A stretch of DNA of 64,000 nucleotides, from positions 62,001-126,000 of the forward strand of contig NZ_FNEQ01000008.1 in NCBI RefSeq assembly GCF_900100205.1. Reading direction: 5' to 3'. Positions 32,891-41,234 of this stretch are shown piece after piece; the first letter of the stretch is position 1, and the number at the start of each line of letters is the position of its first letter. The notes under the pieces were generated by a model. It saw only the letters and a list, made by a program, of their open reading frames with translations, searched no databases and was not told where the DNA came from. Origin of the DNA: Duganella sp. OV510 (GTDB taxonomy: Bacteria > Pseudomonadota > Gammaproteobacteria > Burkholderiales > Burkholderiaceae_D). The position numbers were made by a program, and so were the translations under genes.

Positions 32891-34018
32891 CTACATTATA
32901 GCGACCGGCAGCGGCAAGCCGGTAGCGGCCAGGCTTGGCGTGTGCGCCCCGGCCGGCGTCAGGCGCGCGGTGGCGCCTTCGATGAACTGGGCGCTGAACA
33001 CGCGCTTTTCGGTGTCCGTTTCGTGCTGGTCTATGCGCGCGCACAGCAGTTCGGCGGCGGCAGCGGCCATTTTTGGCATCGGCTGGCGTAGCGTGGTCAG
33101 GTTGTAGCTGATCCAGTTGGATGGCTCGACCGCGTCGAAACCAGCCACCGACAGCTGGCCCGGCACGTCCAGCCCCAGCTCGTGGCGGGCGCAGTCCAGG
33201 CAGCCGATGGCCATGACGTCGCTGCCGCAGATGATGGCGTCCGGCACGCTGCCCAGTTGCGCGATGATGGCCTTCAGCCCCAGCGCGCCGCTGCGGTAAT
33301 CGTATTCGCCCGGCACCACCACCGGCGCTGGCAGGCCCAGTTCGGCCAGGCGTTCGACCGCGCCACGGCGGCGCTCGCTGGCCACGCTGGAATCCATATT
33401 GCCGCCGATGATGCCGAACTGGCGGTGGCCGGCGGCGGCCAGGCGCGAGGCCAGCATGCGGCCGGCCTCGGCATGGTCGCAGGTGACGGTGTTGACCGAG
33501 CGGTCGCGCAGCGTGCGGTTGAACAGCACCACCGGCATGCGGCGGCGGTCGAATTCGGCGATGTGCTCGTCGGACAGGCGGGCGGCGGCGATCACGCCAT
33601 CGACCTGGTATTGCCAGACATCGGCCAGTACGCGGTCGACATCGGCCTCGCGCTGCAAGGTGAACAGCAGCACGCGCTTGCCGCGCACGGTCAGCTGCTG
33701 GCTGACTTCAGCCAGCAGCTCCGGGTAGTACAGGTTGGCCTGGTTGGTGATCATCAGCGCCACCATATTGGAGCGGCGGGTAATCAGGCTGCGGGCGGCG
33801 GCGTTGGGGATGTAGTCGAGCAGGGCGGCGGCCTTCATCACCAAGGCATAGGTAGCCTTGGAAACGCTGGCGCCGGGCTTGAAGCAGCGCGATACCGCTG
33901 ATTGCGATACGCCGGCCACTTGTGCCACGTCATAGGAAGTCACTCGGCGATTTTCACTGGCGATCACGGCTCGCAACTCGGTCGCGCAATGCTCAACTGT
34001 CAGCTTGGATTTGCTCAT
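32891..34018 (-). CDS. LacI-family transcriptional regulator
   Basis: 375-residue repressor-type protein. The helix-turn-helix is at about 26-48 (VTSYDVAQVAGVSQSAVSRCF), after an unusual 25-residue N-terminal extension. The periplasmic-binding-like sensor domain follows (about 80-350), with FGIIGGNMDSSVASERRRG and PDAIICGSDVMAIGCLD. Such proteins sense sugars or nucleosides, but no transport or sugar gene is adjacent, so the target is unknown. It is divergent from the Hsp70-like gene and 3 bases upstream of the helicase gene. Confidence 0.87.
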   Translation of the reverse strand: MSKSKLTVEHCATELRAVIASENRRVTSYDVAQVAGVSQSAVSRCFKPGASVSKATYALVMKAAALLDYIPNAAARSLITRRSNMVALMITNQANLYYPELLAEVSQQLTVRGKRVLLFTLQREADVDRVLADVWQYQVDGVIAAARLSDEHIAEFDRRRMPVVLFNRTLRDRSVNTVTCDHAEAGRMLASRLAAAGHRQFGIIGGNMDSSVASERRRGAVERLAELGLPAPVVVPGEYDYRSGALGLKAIIAQLGSVPDAIICGSDVMAIGCLDCARHELGLDVPGQLSVAGFDAVEPSNWISYNLTTLRQPMPKMAAAAAELLCARIDQHETDTEKRVFSAQFIEGATARLTPAGAHTPSLAATGLPLPVAIM

Positions 34019-34059
34019 CGTCTGGAACGCAGGCCCGCTTATTCTTTTGTTAGTTAAAC

Positions 34060-34121
34060 GAGGATATTAAAAAACTTACCCAATGGCAATAAGTATCGCA
34101 TTTCTGCAAAGAAATATCCTC
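34060..34121. promoter_or_regulatory. Widely spaced inverted repeat in the LacI/Hsp70 divergent region
   Basis: GAGGATATT and AATATCCTC form a perfect 9-base inverted repeat separated by 44 bases, giving 53 bases (about five helical turns) between half-sites. It lies directly upstream of the LacI-type gene and could be bound by that regulator. Confidence 0.35.
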
Positions 34122-34206
34122 TCTATTGTGGCTATACCGCAATGGTTGCCGAAATTGGGCTTTCTCTGATAAAATCTCGCCCCTTTACCTGAACGGAAGG
34201 GGCAAG

Positions 34207-35457
34207 ATGTCCATCGCTTGCGGCGTCGATTTCGGCACGTCCAATTCCACCGTCGGCTGGGTGCGTCCCGGCCAGCCGGTGATGCTCGGACTTGAGGATG
34301 GCAAGACGACCTTGCCGTCGGTAATTTTCTTCAATGCGGATGACGACCAGGTCAGCTACGGCCGTGCCGCGCTGGCCGAATATCTGGCCGGCTACGAAGG
34401 GCGTTTGATGCGCTCGATGAAAAGCCTGCTCGGCACCAGCCTGATCGACGGTCAGACCGAGGTGGGCGGCCGCGCGCTGCCGTTTCGCATGCTGCTGTCG
34501 CAGTTCATCGGCGAACTGAAGCACCGTGCCGAACGGTCGGCCGGCCGCGAATTCAGCTCGGCGGTATTTGGCCGTCCGGTGCACTTCATCGATGACAGCC
34601 AGGAAAACGATCAGCTGGCGGAAGACACGCTGGCCGAGGTGGCACGCTCGGTCGGCTTCAAGGACATTGCCTTCCAGTTCGAGCCAATTGCCGCTGCGTT
34701 TGATTATGAATCGCAGATCGACCGCGAGGAACTGGTGCTGATCGCCGACATCGGCGGCGGTACGTCGGACTTCTCGCTGGTGCGCCTGTCGCCGCAGCGG
34801 GCAAAAAAGGCCGAGCGCCGCGATGACATCCTGGCCAACGGCGGCGTCCACATCGGCGGCACCGACTTCGATAAATACCTGAGCCTGTCGTCCATCATGC
34901 CACTGCTGGGTTATGGCAGCCGCCTGCGCAACAACAGCGAGGTGCCATCCAGCTACTTCTTCAACCTGGCGACCTGGCACACCATCAACCAGGTCTACAC
35001 CAAGAAAATGTGGACCCAGCTGTCCGATTTGCTGCGCGATTCGGCCGAGCAGGAAAAACTGCATCGGCTGCAACGCCTGATCGACGAGCGCGCCGGCCAC
35101 TGGCTGGCGATGAAGGCGGAAGAGGGCAAGATCGCGCTGTCCGCCGCCGAGCAGGTGCAGCTGGACCTGGACCGCCTGGCGCCGCCGGTGATGCTGGAAC
35201 TGCAGCGCGCCCAGTTCGACGGCGCTATCGATCATCTGGTCGGTTCGGTGGAAAACACGGTGCTGTCGCTGCTGCGCGATGCCGGCGTCAAGCCGGAAAA
35301 TGTCGACACGGTGTTCTTCACCGGTGGTTCCAGCGGCGTGCGCAAGCTGCGCGAGCGCATCGGCGCGCTGGTGCCGACTGCGCGCAAGGTCGAAGGCGAC
35401 CTGTTTGGCAGCATCGGCGCCGGCCTGGCGCTGGATGCCGTGCGCAAGTTCGGATAA
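34207..35457 (+). CDS. Hsp70-family protein, YegD-like, without substrate-binding domain
   Basis: 416-residue actin-fold ATPase. Phosphate-1 motif GVDFGTSNSTVGWV, phosphate-2 ADIGGGTSDFSLV and adenosine motif FFTGGSSGVRKLRERI are intact. The peptide-binding domain of DnaK is absent, as in E. coli YegD, whose role is unknown. ATG 34207 follows GGAAGGGGCAAG and gives the family N terminus; an upstream frame from 34126 lies in the promoter. An exonuclease gene follows after 3 bases, so the two form a tight operon. Confidence 0.87.
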   Translation: MSIACGVDFGTSNSTVGWVRPGQPVMLGLEDGKTTLPSVIFFNADDDQVSYGRAALAEYLAGYEGRLMRSMKSLLGTSLIDGQTEVGGRALPFRMLLSQFIGELKHRAERSAGREFSSAVFGRPVHFIDDSQENDQLAEDTLAEVARSVGFKDIAFQFEPIAAAFDYESQIDREELVLIADIGGGTSDFSLVRLSPQRAKKAERRDDILANGGVHIGGTDFDKYLSLSSIMPLLGYGSRLRNNSEVPSSYFFNLATWHTINQVYTKKMWTQLSDLLRDSAEQEKLHRLQRLIDERAGHWLAMKAEEGKIALSAAEQVQLDLDRLAPPVMLELQRAQFDGAIDHLVGSVENTVLSLLRDAGVKPENVDTVFFTGGSSGVRKLRERIGALVPTARKVEGDLFGSIGAGLALDAVRKFG

Positions 35458-35460
35458 GCC

Positions 35461-36084
35461 ATGCTCGATCAACCGATTGTCATGCTGGACTTTGAAACCA
35501 CGGGCCTGACGCCAGTGCAGGGCGACCGCATCACCGAAGTGGCGGCGCTGCGCATCGTCGGCGGCCAGGTGGTGGAGCGCTATGTGTCGCTGGTGAATTG
35601 TGGCGTGCGCATTCCATCCTTCATCACCGGCCTGACCGGCATCACGCAAGCGATGGTCGACAGCGCCCCGCCGGCCGCACAGGTGGTGCCGGCGCTGCTG
35701 GACTTTATCGGCAGCGATCCGCTGTCCGCCCACAACGCCAGCTTCGATGAAAAATTCCTGCGCGCTGAAGCCGCGCGGCTGGACCTGGCGCCACGCCACG
35801 CGGCACTGGTGTGCTCGCTGAAGCTGTCGCGCCGGGTGTTTCCGCAACTCGGCAGCTACAAGCTGGGCCAGTTGTCGGGCGCGCTGGGCATCCGCTTCCG
35901 CAGCGCCGCCCACCGGGCCGAGGCGGACGCCGAGGTCGCCGCACAGGTGCTGATCCATATCGGCCAGCACCTGCGTGCCAGCTATGGTATCGGCCAGGTC
36001 GACACGGATCTGCTGGTTTCCGTCAACAAGCTCGCGGCCGCCAAGGTGCCGCAATTCCTGCAAAAGCGCGGCCAGCCCGTTTGA
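35461..36084 (+). CDS. DEDDh 3'-5' exonuclease (DnaQ-like)
   Basis: 207-residue exonuclease of the DNA polymerase III epsilon type. Exo I is MLDFETTGL, Exo II is SAHNASFDEKFL and Exo III is HRAEADAEVAAQ, so all four acidic residues and the His are present. No polymerase-binding C-terminal tail like that of the replicative DnaQ is evident, so it is probably a stand-alone nuclease. The start lies 3 bases after the Hsp70-like gene, which implies coupled translation. Confidence 0.87.
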   Translation: MLDQPIVMLDFETTGLTPVQGDRITEVAALRIVGGQVVERYVSLVNCGVRIPSFITGLTGITQAMVDSAPPAAQVVPALLDFIGSDPLSAHNASFDEKFLRAEAARLDLAPRHAALVCSLKLSRRVFPQLGSYKLGQLSGALGIRFRSAAHRAEADAEVAAQVLIHIGQHLRASYGIGQVDTDLLVSVNKLAAAKVPQFLQKRGQPV

Positions 36085-36156
36085 GCCGCGTCAAACTCCA
36101 TCGGGGAGCGCGTTTTACACTTCAATCAACAATGTTGTCATGTTGTTCAGGGGTGT

Positions 36157-37548
36157 ATGATGAAAAAACAGTGCTCGGCCAAGCAAGGCCATGACGTTTA
36201 CCTGTGGTTCCTCGACGCTGCCGAGCGCGGCAATGCCTACGCCCAGTTCAACCTCGGCCGCATACTGAGAGCGGGCGAGGGCGTCGCGCGGGACGAGGCA
36301 GCGGCCTTCCTGTGGATGAGCAAGGCTGCCGGCCAGGGCTTGGCCTATGCGCAGAATCATCTGGGCACCATGTACTACCACGGCCGTGGCGTCGATAATA
36401 ACGACCAGCACGCGTTGCACTGGTTCCGCTGCGCGGCCCGCCAGGGCGATGCCTCCGCCCAGCAAAATCTCGGACTCCTGTACAAGAAAGGACGTGGCGT
36501 CGCGCAGAGTGACGATCTGGCGCTGTCGTGGTTTTGCCGTGCCGCCGATCAAGGGCTCGCCAGCGCCCAGACCTTGCTCGGCGAAGTCTACGCCAACGGT
36601 TGCGGCGCGCCGCGCAACTATCCGATGGCGCTGGCATGGTTCCGCAAGGCCGCGCTGCAAAACGACGCCAACGCCCAGCTGCACCTGGGCCTGATGTACA
36701 AGCATGGTCACGGCGTGGCGCGCAACGAGGCGCAGGCGGTTGCGTGGTTCCGGCAAGCGGCGGCGCAGGACGATCCGGTGGCGCAGCGGCTGGTTGGTGT
36801 TGCTTATGCTGAAGGCCTGGGCGTGCCGTCCGACGCGCGGCGCGCCTTCGCCTGGCTGCTGCGCGCCGCCGAGCAGGACGACGCCGATGCCCAGTTCAAC
36901 CTCGGCGTGATGCTGGCCCATGGCAAAGGTGTCGAGCCGGATCACGAACAGGCGTTCACCTGGTATCACCGGGCGGCCGAGGCTGGCCATGCGCTCGCCC
37001 AGTACAACCTCGGCGGCATGTACGCGCGCGGTCGCGGCGTCGAGCGGGACGAGCGGCGCGCGCTGGAGTGGTACAGGCTGGCCGCAGAGCAGGGCACGCC
37101 GCACGCGCAATTCAATGTCGCCGTCATGTACGCCAACGGCCATGGCGTGACCAAGGACGACGTGCTGGCCGCCGCCTGGTATCGCAGCGCCGCCGAACAG
37201 GGGGACGCCAGCGCGCAGAACAACCTCGGCGTCATGTACGCCAACGGACTCGGCGTCGAGCGTGATGATGCGCAGGCGGTGGACTGGTACGGCAGGGCGG
37301 CCGAGCAGGATCACGCGCTGGCGCAGTTCAACCTGGGTGGCATGTATGGCAGCGGACGCGGTGTCGAGCGCGATCCGGCGCTATCGTTCATGTGGTTGAC
37401 GCTGGCGGCGCAGGGCGGCGATGTCGCCGCTGTCAGCAACCGCCGCAAGATGTCGCTGGCGATGACGCCGCAAGCCATCGCCGCCGCCCAGGAACTGGCG
37501 CGCCGCTGGCGCGATGCGCATCCGCTACGGATGAGCGTCCGCAGTTAA
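36157..37548 (+). CDS. Sel1-repeat protein with eleven 36-residue repeats
   Basis: 463-residue protein made almost entirely of Sel1-like repeats. I count eleven copies of exactly 36 residues with the pattern W-x2-AA-x-G-x3-AQ-x-LG-x-MY-x-G-x-GV, followed by a degenerate twelfth. There is no signal peptide, so it is probably cytoplasmic. Such solenoids are protein-interaction scaffolds; the partner is unknown. The start has two adjacent ATGs (36157, 36160) after AGGGGTGT. The stop overlaps the stop of the convergent hydroxylase gene. Confidence 0.85.
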   Translation: MMKKQCSAKQGHDVYLWFLDAAERGNAYAQFNLGRILRAGEGVARDEAAAFLWMSKAAGQGLAYAQNHLGTMYYHGRGVDNNDQHALHWFRCAARQGDASAQQNLGLLYKKGRGVAQSDDLALSWFCRAADQGLASAQTLLGEVYANGCGAPRNYPMALAWFRKAALQNDANAQLHLGLMYKHGHGVARNEAQAVAWFRQAAAQDDPVAQRLVGVAYAEGLGVPSDARRAFAWLLRAAEQDDADAQFNLGVMLAHGKGVEPDHEQAFTWYHRAAEAGHALAQYNLGGMYARGRGVERDERRALEWYRLAAEQGTPHAQFNVAVMYANGHGVTKDDVLAAAWYRSAAEQGDASAQNNLGVMYANGLGVERDDAQAVDWYGRAAEQDHALAQFNLGGMYGSGRGVERDPALSFMWLTLAAQGGDVAAVSNRRKMSLAMTPQAIAAAQELARRWRDAHPLRMSVRS

Positions 37549-38444
37549 ATCCAGATAATCAACGCCACCAAACCGATGATCAGGGCGGCCTTGGTGATCT
37601 GATAGGCGGTTTTATTCCAGGCCTTGTAGCGACGTCGGTACTGCCCCATGACATAGGAGATCGTGAACAGTTTGCTGATCAGGCCAGTCTGGTCGCCGGT
37701 TTCGTTGGGTGAACTGGCGGCGGTCATCAATGTGCGGCCGAGCCAGGCGTTGACCGCCTGGGCCCAGCGGAAACGCATCGGACGTTCGATATCGCAGAAC
37801 AAAATCACGCGGTCGGTCTCGCTGCCGTTGACCGCCCAGTGGATATAGGTTTCGTCGAAAATGACGCTCTGGCCATCGCGCCAGCTATGACGCTGGCCGT
37901 CGACCTCGATGAAGCAGCGGTCGTCGTTCGGCGTCGCCAGGCCGAGGTGATAGCGCAGCGAGCCTGCATACGGATCGCGGTGCGGGTTGAGCTTGGCGCC
38001 GGGCGGCAGCTCGGCAAACATCGCCGCCTTCACCGACGGAATAGCGCGCAGCAGCGCCACCGTCTGTGGGCACAGGCGTTCAGCGGATGGGTGACTGGCA
38101 CCGTACCACTTCAGGTAGAAGCGCTTCCAGCCGGTTTTAAAGAAGGAATTGAAGCCAGCGTCGTTGTTTTGCTCGGCCGCCTTGATTTTTTGCAGCGCCA
38201 GCAGATTGATCGCCTCGGTGCGGATGATTTCCCAGTTCTGCTGCAAGGGCGCCAGGTCGCCCCATAGCTTAGGCTCTGGAAACGGCTGCGCAGGCACACG
38301 CGAAAACACCTGCATGAACAGATTGATCGGCGCCATGAACGACGAGTGGTCGAACAACTGGCGCATGAAAGGCAGCCGCACCTTGCCGCGAAAATGGACG
38401 TGCAAAACGCAAAAAAACAGAAAACCCACGCCGACATACTTCAT
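37545..38444 (-). CDS. Aspartyl/asparaginyl beta-hydroxylase family protein (LpxO-like)
   Basis: 299-residue Fe(II)/2-oxoglutarate dioxygenase-like protein with a hydrophobic segment at each end (MKYVGVGFLFFCVLHVHF; LIIGLVALIIWI). Iron ligands are visible as the HxD in NPHRDPYAGSLRYHLGL and the distal His in DETYIHWAVNGS, with a nearby Arg (DRVILFCDIERP) for 2-oxoglutarate. The membrane anchors point to LpxO, which hydroxylates the secondary acyl chain of lipid A. Its neighbours do not add support, so peptide hydroxylation remains possible. Confidence 0.82.
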   Translation of the reverse strand: MKYVGVGFLFFCVLHVHFRGKVRLPFMRQLFDHSSFMAPINLFMQVFSRVPAQPFPEPKLWGDLAPLQQNWEIIRTEAINLLALQKIKAAEQNNDAGFNSFFKTGWKRFYLKWYGASHPSAERLCPQTVALLRAIPSVKAAMFAELPPGAKLNPHRDPYAGSLRYHLGLATPNDDRCFIEVDGQRHSWRDGQSVIFDETYIHWAVNGSETDRVILFCDIERPMRFRWAQAVNAWLGRTLMTAASSPNETGDQTGLISKLFTISYVMGQYRRRYKAWNKTAYQITKAALIIGLVALIIWI

Positions 38445-38733
38445 AACTCATCCTTCGCTAATACCGTGCTGATACACGTTGGCTAAACGCCATTGTACTG
38501 TCGTTCGCGGGAAGGCGCTGGAGAGCATGAAAAAACTTCATCTCGGGTGCAGTTTTACAATCCCTGACAAATGTCACTGTCGTTCGGGATGTTTGTCGGA
38601 TGTGCGGCGGCGATACGGTGCGTAGAATGTCTTACATCGGCAGCACACAAGCAATAACGCAGTACCTAAAACCTGAACCCCGTTTTAGTTGAAGTAGTAA
38701 CCCGTTACTCAACCAACTTTTACGAGGCTCATC
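38445..38733. other. Intergenic region upstream of the Flp pilin
   Basis: 289 bases without a convincing gene. It holds the promoter regions of the hydroxylase gene (leftward) and the pilin gene (rightward). The only clear structure is the palindrome AGTAAC-CC-GTTACT at 38696-38709, 25 bases before the pilin ATG, which may be an operator. No sigma-54 signature was seen. Confidence 0.5.
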
Positions 38734-38901
38734 ATGAACGCAATCACCAACTTCATCCGCAACGAAGACGGCATCACCGCTATCGAATACGCCCTGATGG
38801 CAGCAGCCATCGCCGCAGCGATTACCGCTGGCCTGGCTATCCTCGGCCCTAAGATCACGGCTTCGCTGACCTACATCTCCGGCCTGATCAAGTCTTCGTA
38901 A
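38734..38901 (+). CDS. Flp-family type IVb pilin
   Basis: 55-residue pilin precursor. The N-terminal leader ends at NEDG and is followed by ITAIEYALMAAAIAAAITAG, which carries the Glu-Tyr pair at +5/+6 typical of Flp pilins and a hydrophobic assembly helix. A prepilin peptidase would cut after the Gly. A ribosome site (ACGAGG) precedes the ATG and a strong terminator follows 20 bases after the stop, so it is monocistronic. No tad/cpa assembly genes are in the window. Confidence 0.9.
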   Translation: MNAITNFIRNEDGITAIEYALMAAAIAAAITAGLAILGPKITASLTYISGLIKSS

Positions 38902-38920
38902 TCGCCGTCTGCTGCAAACA

Positions 38921-38952
38921 AAAAGCCGGAACTGTTGTTCCGGCTTTTTTTG
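38921..38952 (+). terminator. Rho-independent terminator of the Flp pilin
   Basis: Perfect 12-bp stem AAAAGCCGGAAC-TGTT-GTTCCGGCTTTT that continues into a T-run. It starts 20 bases after the pilin stop codon. Confidence 0.9.
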
Positions 38953-39055
38953 CTTCTTAAAAATAATAGTTGGCCAGACTTCCGCTTCCGCCCCCCCCGA
39001 GCGGACGCTCAATGCTCACTCGGTATGAGCACGATCTGAATGTGAAGCTGCGATG

Positions 39056-39592
39056 CTAACGACGACCAAATAAGCTTTTTACAAAACCGGACACGCGGCG
39101 CAGCACGCGCGCCTCCAGCGCGACCCAGCGCGTCAGCCAAGTCGGTAACTTGACGTCACTGGTCAGTTTTTCAGCGATTTGTTCAGGCGTTTTGTCAGAC
39201 GCGAAAATTGCCTTGTAAAAGCCGAACAGGATTCTGATCTCGATCAGTACAAGCACGACCATCGCCGTCGTGCGCAGCCAGCTGAGGGAACCAAGCAAAT
39301 GCTGATGTTCAAGGGGAACAATGTGGCCAGCTGCCCAGATTCCGAGCGAAGCGAGACATACCGCGCGTATGGTCGCCGCTGCTCCTCGGGCGCGGTAGCA
39401 CCAAAGGTAGAGCAGCGGCAGCACAACCGCCAAGTCGAATACCACTGCGGCTTCGAGCAGGCGTGGATGACTCCAGTCCTGGAAGTGAAGTGCGCTTACG
39501 TCTCCAAGGGCAACAGCGATCGCCAGTGGGTAGAACCAGTTGTTGCGCAACCATGTATGCCCCATCCGCTCTTCTGGAAATAATCGTGCCAT
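39056..39592 (-). CDS. Hypothetical four-helix membrane protein
   Basis: 178-residue protein with four predicted membrane segments (about residues 19-37, 46-66, 73-93 and 105-130) and a basic cytoplasmic tail of about 45 residues (ALEARVLRRVSGFVKSLFGRR). I do not recognise the family. GC content is still close to the genome average at the 3' end but falls upstream. It has no coupled neighbours. Confidence 0.7.
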   Translation of the reverse strand: MARLFPEERMGHTWLRNNWFYPLAIAVALGDVSALHFQDWSHPRLLEAAVVFDLAVVLPLLYLWCYRARGAAATIRAVCLASLGIWAAGHIVPLEHQHLLGSLSWLRTTAMVVLVLIEIRILFGFYKAIFASDKTPEQIAEKLTSDVKLPTWLTRWVALEARVLRRVSGFVKSLFGRR

Positions 39593-39728
39593 TGCTTTCC
39601 CTAAATTAATAAATGCTGAAGCTACGTATTGGAGAAATACGCGACCGTCCGCAACTGGCCGCAGACAGCCATGCTTCTAAGCAGCCTACTCGTATTTTGC
39701 TAAGTCTTCCTCCAGACGTAGCTTTCAT

Positions 39729-40205
39729 TCAAGGCAAGAAGTAGTCGAAATGATAATAGTGCTTTCCGCTCGTGATCTCTATTGTCATAGCGCCGGTAAG
39801 GCCCATCAGCTCGCCCGTTCCGGAATCTGGTACTACCGTCAACACGAGCGACAATGCGCCGCGATTCATCGTACCGCTATGTTGCAACACGAAACTGCCC
39901 TTGTGCCCGTTTAGACTGCCTTCCACGCGCTCCATCGCCACGTAGCCGGCGGAACCGGACACCGCAGTGCGAAATGCCAGCATCTCGCCCAAGCTGTGCG
40001 CCACAAGATCCCCATCGAATTGTTTGTCAATGGTCATCCGGCCGAGACCAGTGGGCTCGAGGCCCGGAGCCGGCGGCTGCGGTGTCAATTTGACGTCGAA
40101 TTGTCCTGAAGCCTGCATTGTCTTCTCCTTAGTTCCGATGTTTGCCTCCGCGTGACCTATAAATGCCAACAGAGCGAAGATTCCTGCCAGTCGTTTGATG
40201 ATCAT
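39729..40205 (-). CDS. DUF3224-domain protein with signal peptide
   Basis: 158-residue protein. DUF3224 is a small beta-barrel family of unknown function; recognisable parts are QASGQFDVKLTPQP, MTIDKQFDGDLVAHS and GSFVLQHSGTM. Most members are cytoplasmic and begin near MQASG, but here a signal peptide (MIIKRLAGIFALLAFIGHAEA) precedes it, and start 40205 has an AAGGAC ribosome site, so this copy seems to be exported. The gene lies in a lower-GC stretch. Confidence 0.82.
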   Translation of the reverse strand: MIIKRLAGIFALLAFIGHAEANIGTKEKTMQASGQFDVKLTPQPPAPGLEPTGLGRMTIDKQFDGDLVAHSLGEMLAFRTAVSGSAGYVAMERVEGSLNGHKGSFVLQHSGTMNRGALSLVLTVVPDSGTGELMGLTGAMTIEITSGKHYYHFDYFLP

Positions 40206-40342
40206 CGTAATGTCCTTTGCGTAAAATACGCGAGACACTGTATGCCGCTGGGTCTCATTATGATTGGAAAAACGCGAACCATTTTCGTGAGGGGCGGACT
40301 CTATTGAGCTAATGTCCGCATGTGGCCGCTTGACGATGATGC

Positions 40343-40768
40343 TTACATCTCATATGAGGCTGCTGTTTTGTAATCCAGTCCATACAGTTTTTCTAAGGCG
40401 GTTTGTTCAGCCGGAGAATTGACTAAGGTGCAGTTTTTTATATCAGCATTTTCGACGCTGACCGGTCCAAACCAGTCGTATACACCAGAAAGGCCGCCCG
40501 TACGCAAAATCCATACTTTGCGTAGTGAGCGGTGAACGAAGAGCGTGTGATGGAAGCCGTCCATTATGCCAGGAGCCTCTGGCAAAACTATCTGAACCAA
40601 ACCACCGCTCATGTAAACGGTTGGCTTAGCCGTCAGAGGTATCTCGACGTCAAAACCCGAAAAAGATATTCCATATTTGCTCACCAGCGTATCAGACAGG
40701 CTACAGCATAATGCATCAATTGACGCCAGTCCTATTGTAAGCAAGAAGAATAATTGTTTCATTTTCAT
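40343..40768 (-). CDS. Small exported hypothetical protein
   Basis: 141-residue protein with a signal peptide (MKMKQLFFLLTIGLASIDALC; the Cys may allow lipidation). No family recognised. Its ATG overlaps the stop of the upstream reading frame (ATGA), a second ATG lies two codons later. Base composition is clearly lower in GC than the flanking housekeeping genes, as for its neighbour, which suggests acquired DNA. Confidence 0.6.
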   Translation of the reverse strand: MKMKQLFFLLTIGLASIDALCCSLSDTLVSKYGISFSGFDVEIPLTAKPTVYMSGGLVQIVLPEAPGIMDGFHHTLFVHRSLRKVWILRTGGLSGVYDWFGPVSVENADIKNCTLVNSPAEQTALEKLYGLDYKTAASYEM

Positions 40769-41124
40769 CGCCCTAGCGCATCGATATAAAGGTTGAATTG
40801 AACCGCTTCAGGTCGCAAGTTTTGAAGGTTAGTGCCACATCCACCGAGAACACAGAAGACGAGAAATCGGGTTGGATGATCCGCCCAGACAATTATCTGT
40901 TGACCAGACCTTCCGCCGAGGTAAAGTACGCCGCTAAATACATCCCCAACCAATTTCGCATTCCCACGCATCCAAGCACTAAACCGATAAGTCCATAAAG
41001 TACCAACTTTAAATCTGAGTGCATGGCTTGTAATTTTCTTATAGCGTTCATCGTTAGAATTAGTCGAATTTCTATCAAGTAATAATTGTGCGCTAAAACC
41101 ATTGGCGGCGGCCGACCTATGCAT
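40765..41124 (-). CDS. Hypothetical protein, frame uncertain
   Basis: 119-residue reading frame ending in ATGA overlap with the next gene, which argues that at least its 3' part is translated (VWADHPTRFLVFCVLGGCG). The upstream part competes with another frame (start 41051, 52 residues, 40893-41051) that encodes a better membrane-protein-like N terminus (LKLVLYGLIGLVLGCVGM). Either this is one intact gene, or the two frames are halves of a gene broken by a frameshift near 40905. No family recognised. Confidence 0.4.
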   Translation of the reverse strand: MHRSAAANGFSAQLLLDRNSTNSNDERYKKITSHALRFKVGTLWTYRFSAWMRGNAKLVGDVFSGVLYLGGRSGQQIIVWADHPTRFLVFCVLGGCGTNLQNLRPEAVQFNLYIDALGR

Positions 41125-41191
41125 AACTTGGCCGAGAAATCAGATAATAGCATCTTGCTAAGCTGAAATTTTCGCGAATTCTCACCAACTC

Positions 41192-41221
41192 CCCCAAGCC
41201 CATCTAGCGGTGGGCTTGGGG
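41192..41221. terminator. 11-bp perfect stem-loop after the EAL-GGDEF gene
   Basis: CCCCAAGCCCA-N8-TGGGCTTGGGG, 14 bases after the stop of the leftward EAL-GGDEF gene. There is no T-run on either strand, so termination would be weak or Rho-assisted. Confidence 0.55.
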
Positions 41222-41234
41222 CCGCAATGTCGAA

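Noticed and set aside
34132..36063. Long minus-strand open frame over the Hsp70 and exonuclease genes
   Set aside because: It spans two real genes and contains His/Gln/Arg-rich low-information sequence; a product of high GC third positions.
38632..39012. Minus-strand frame of 126 codons over the Flp pilin
   Set aside because: It covers the pilin and its terminator on the opposite strand and has no protein-like features.
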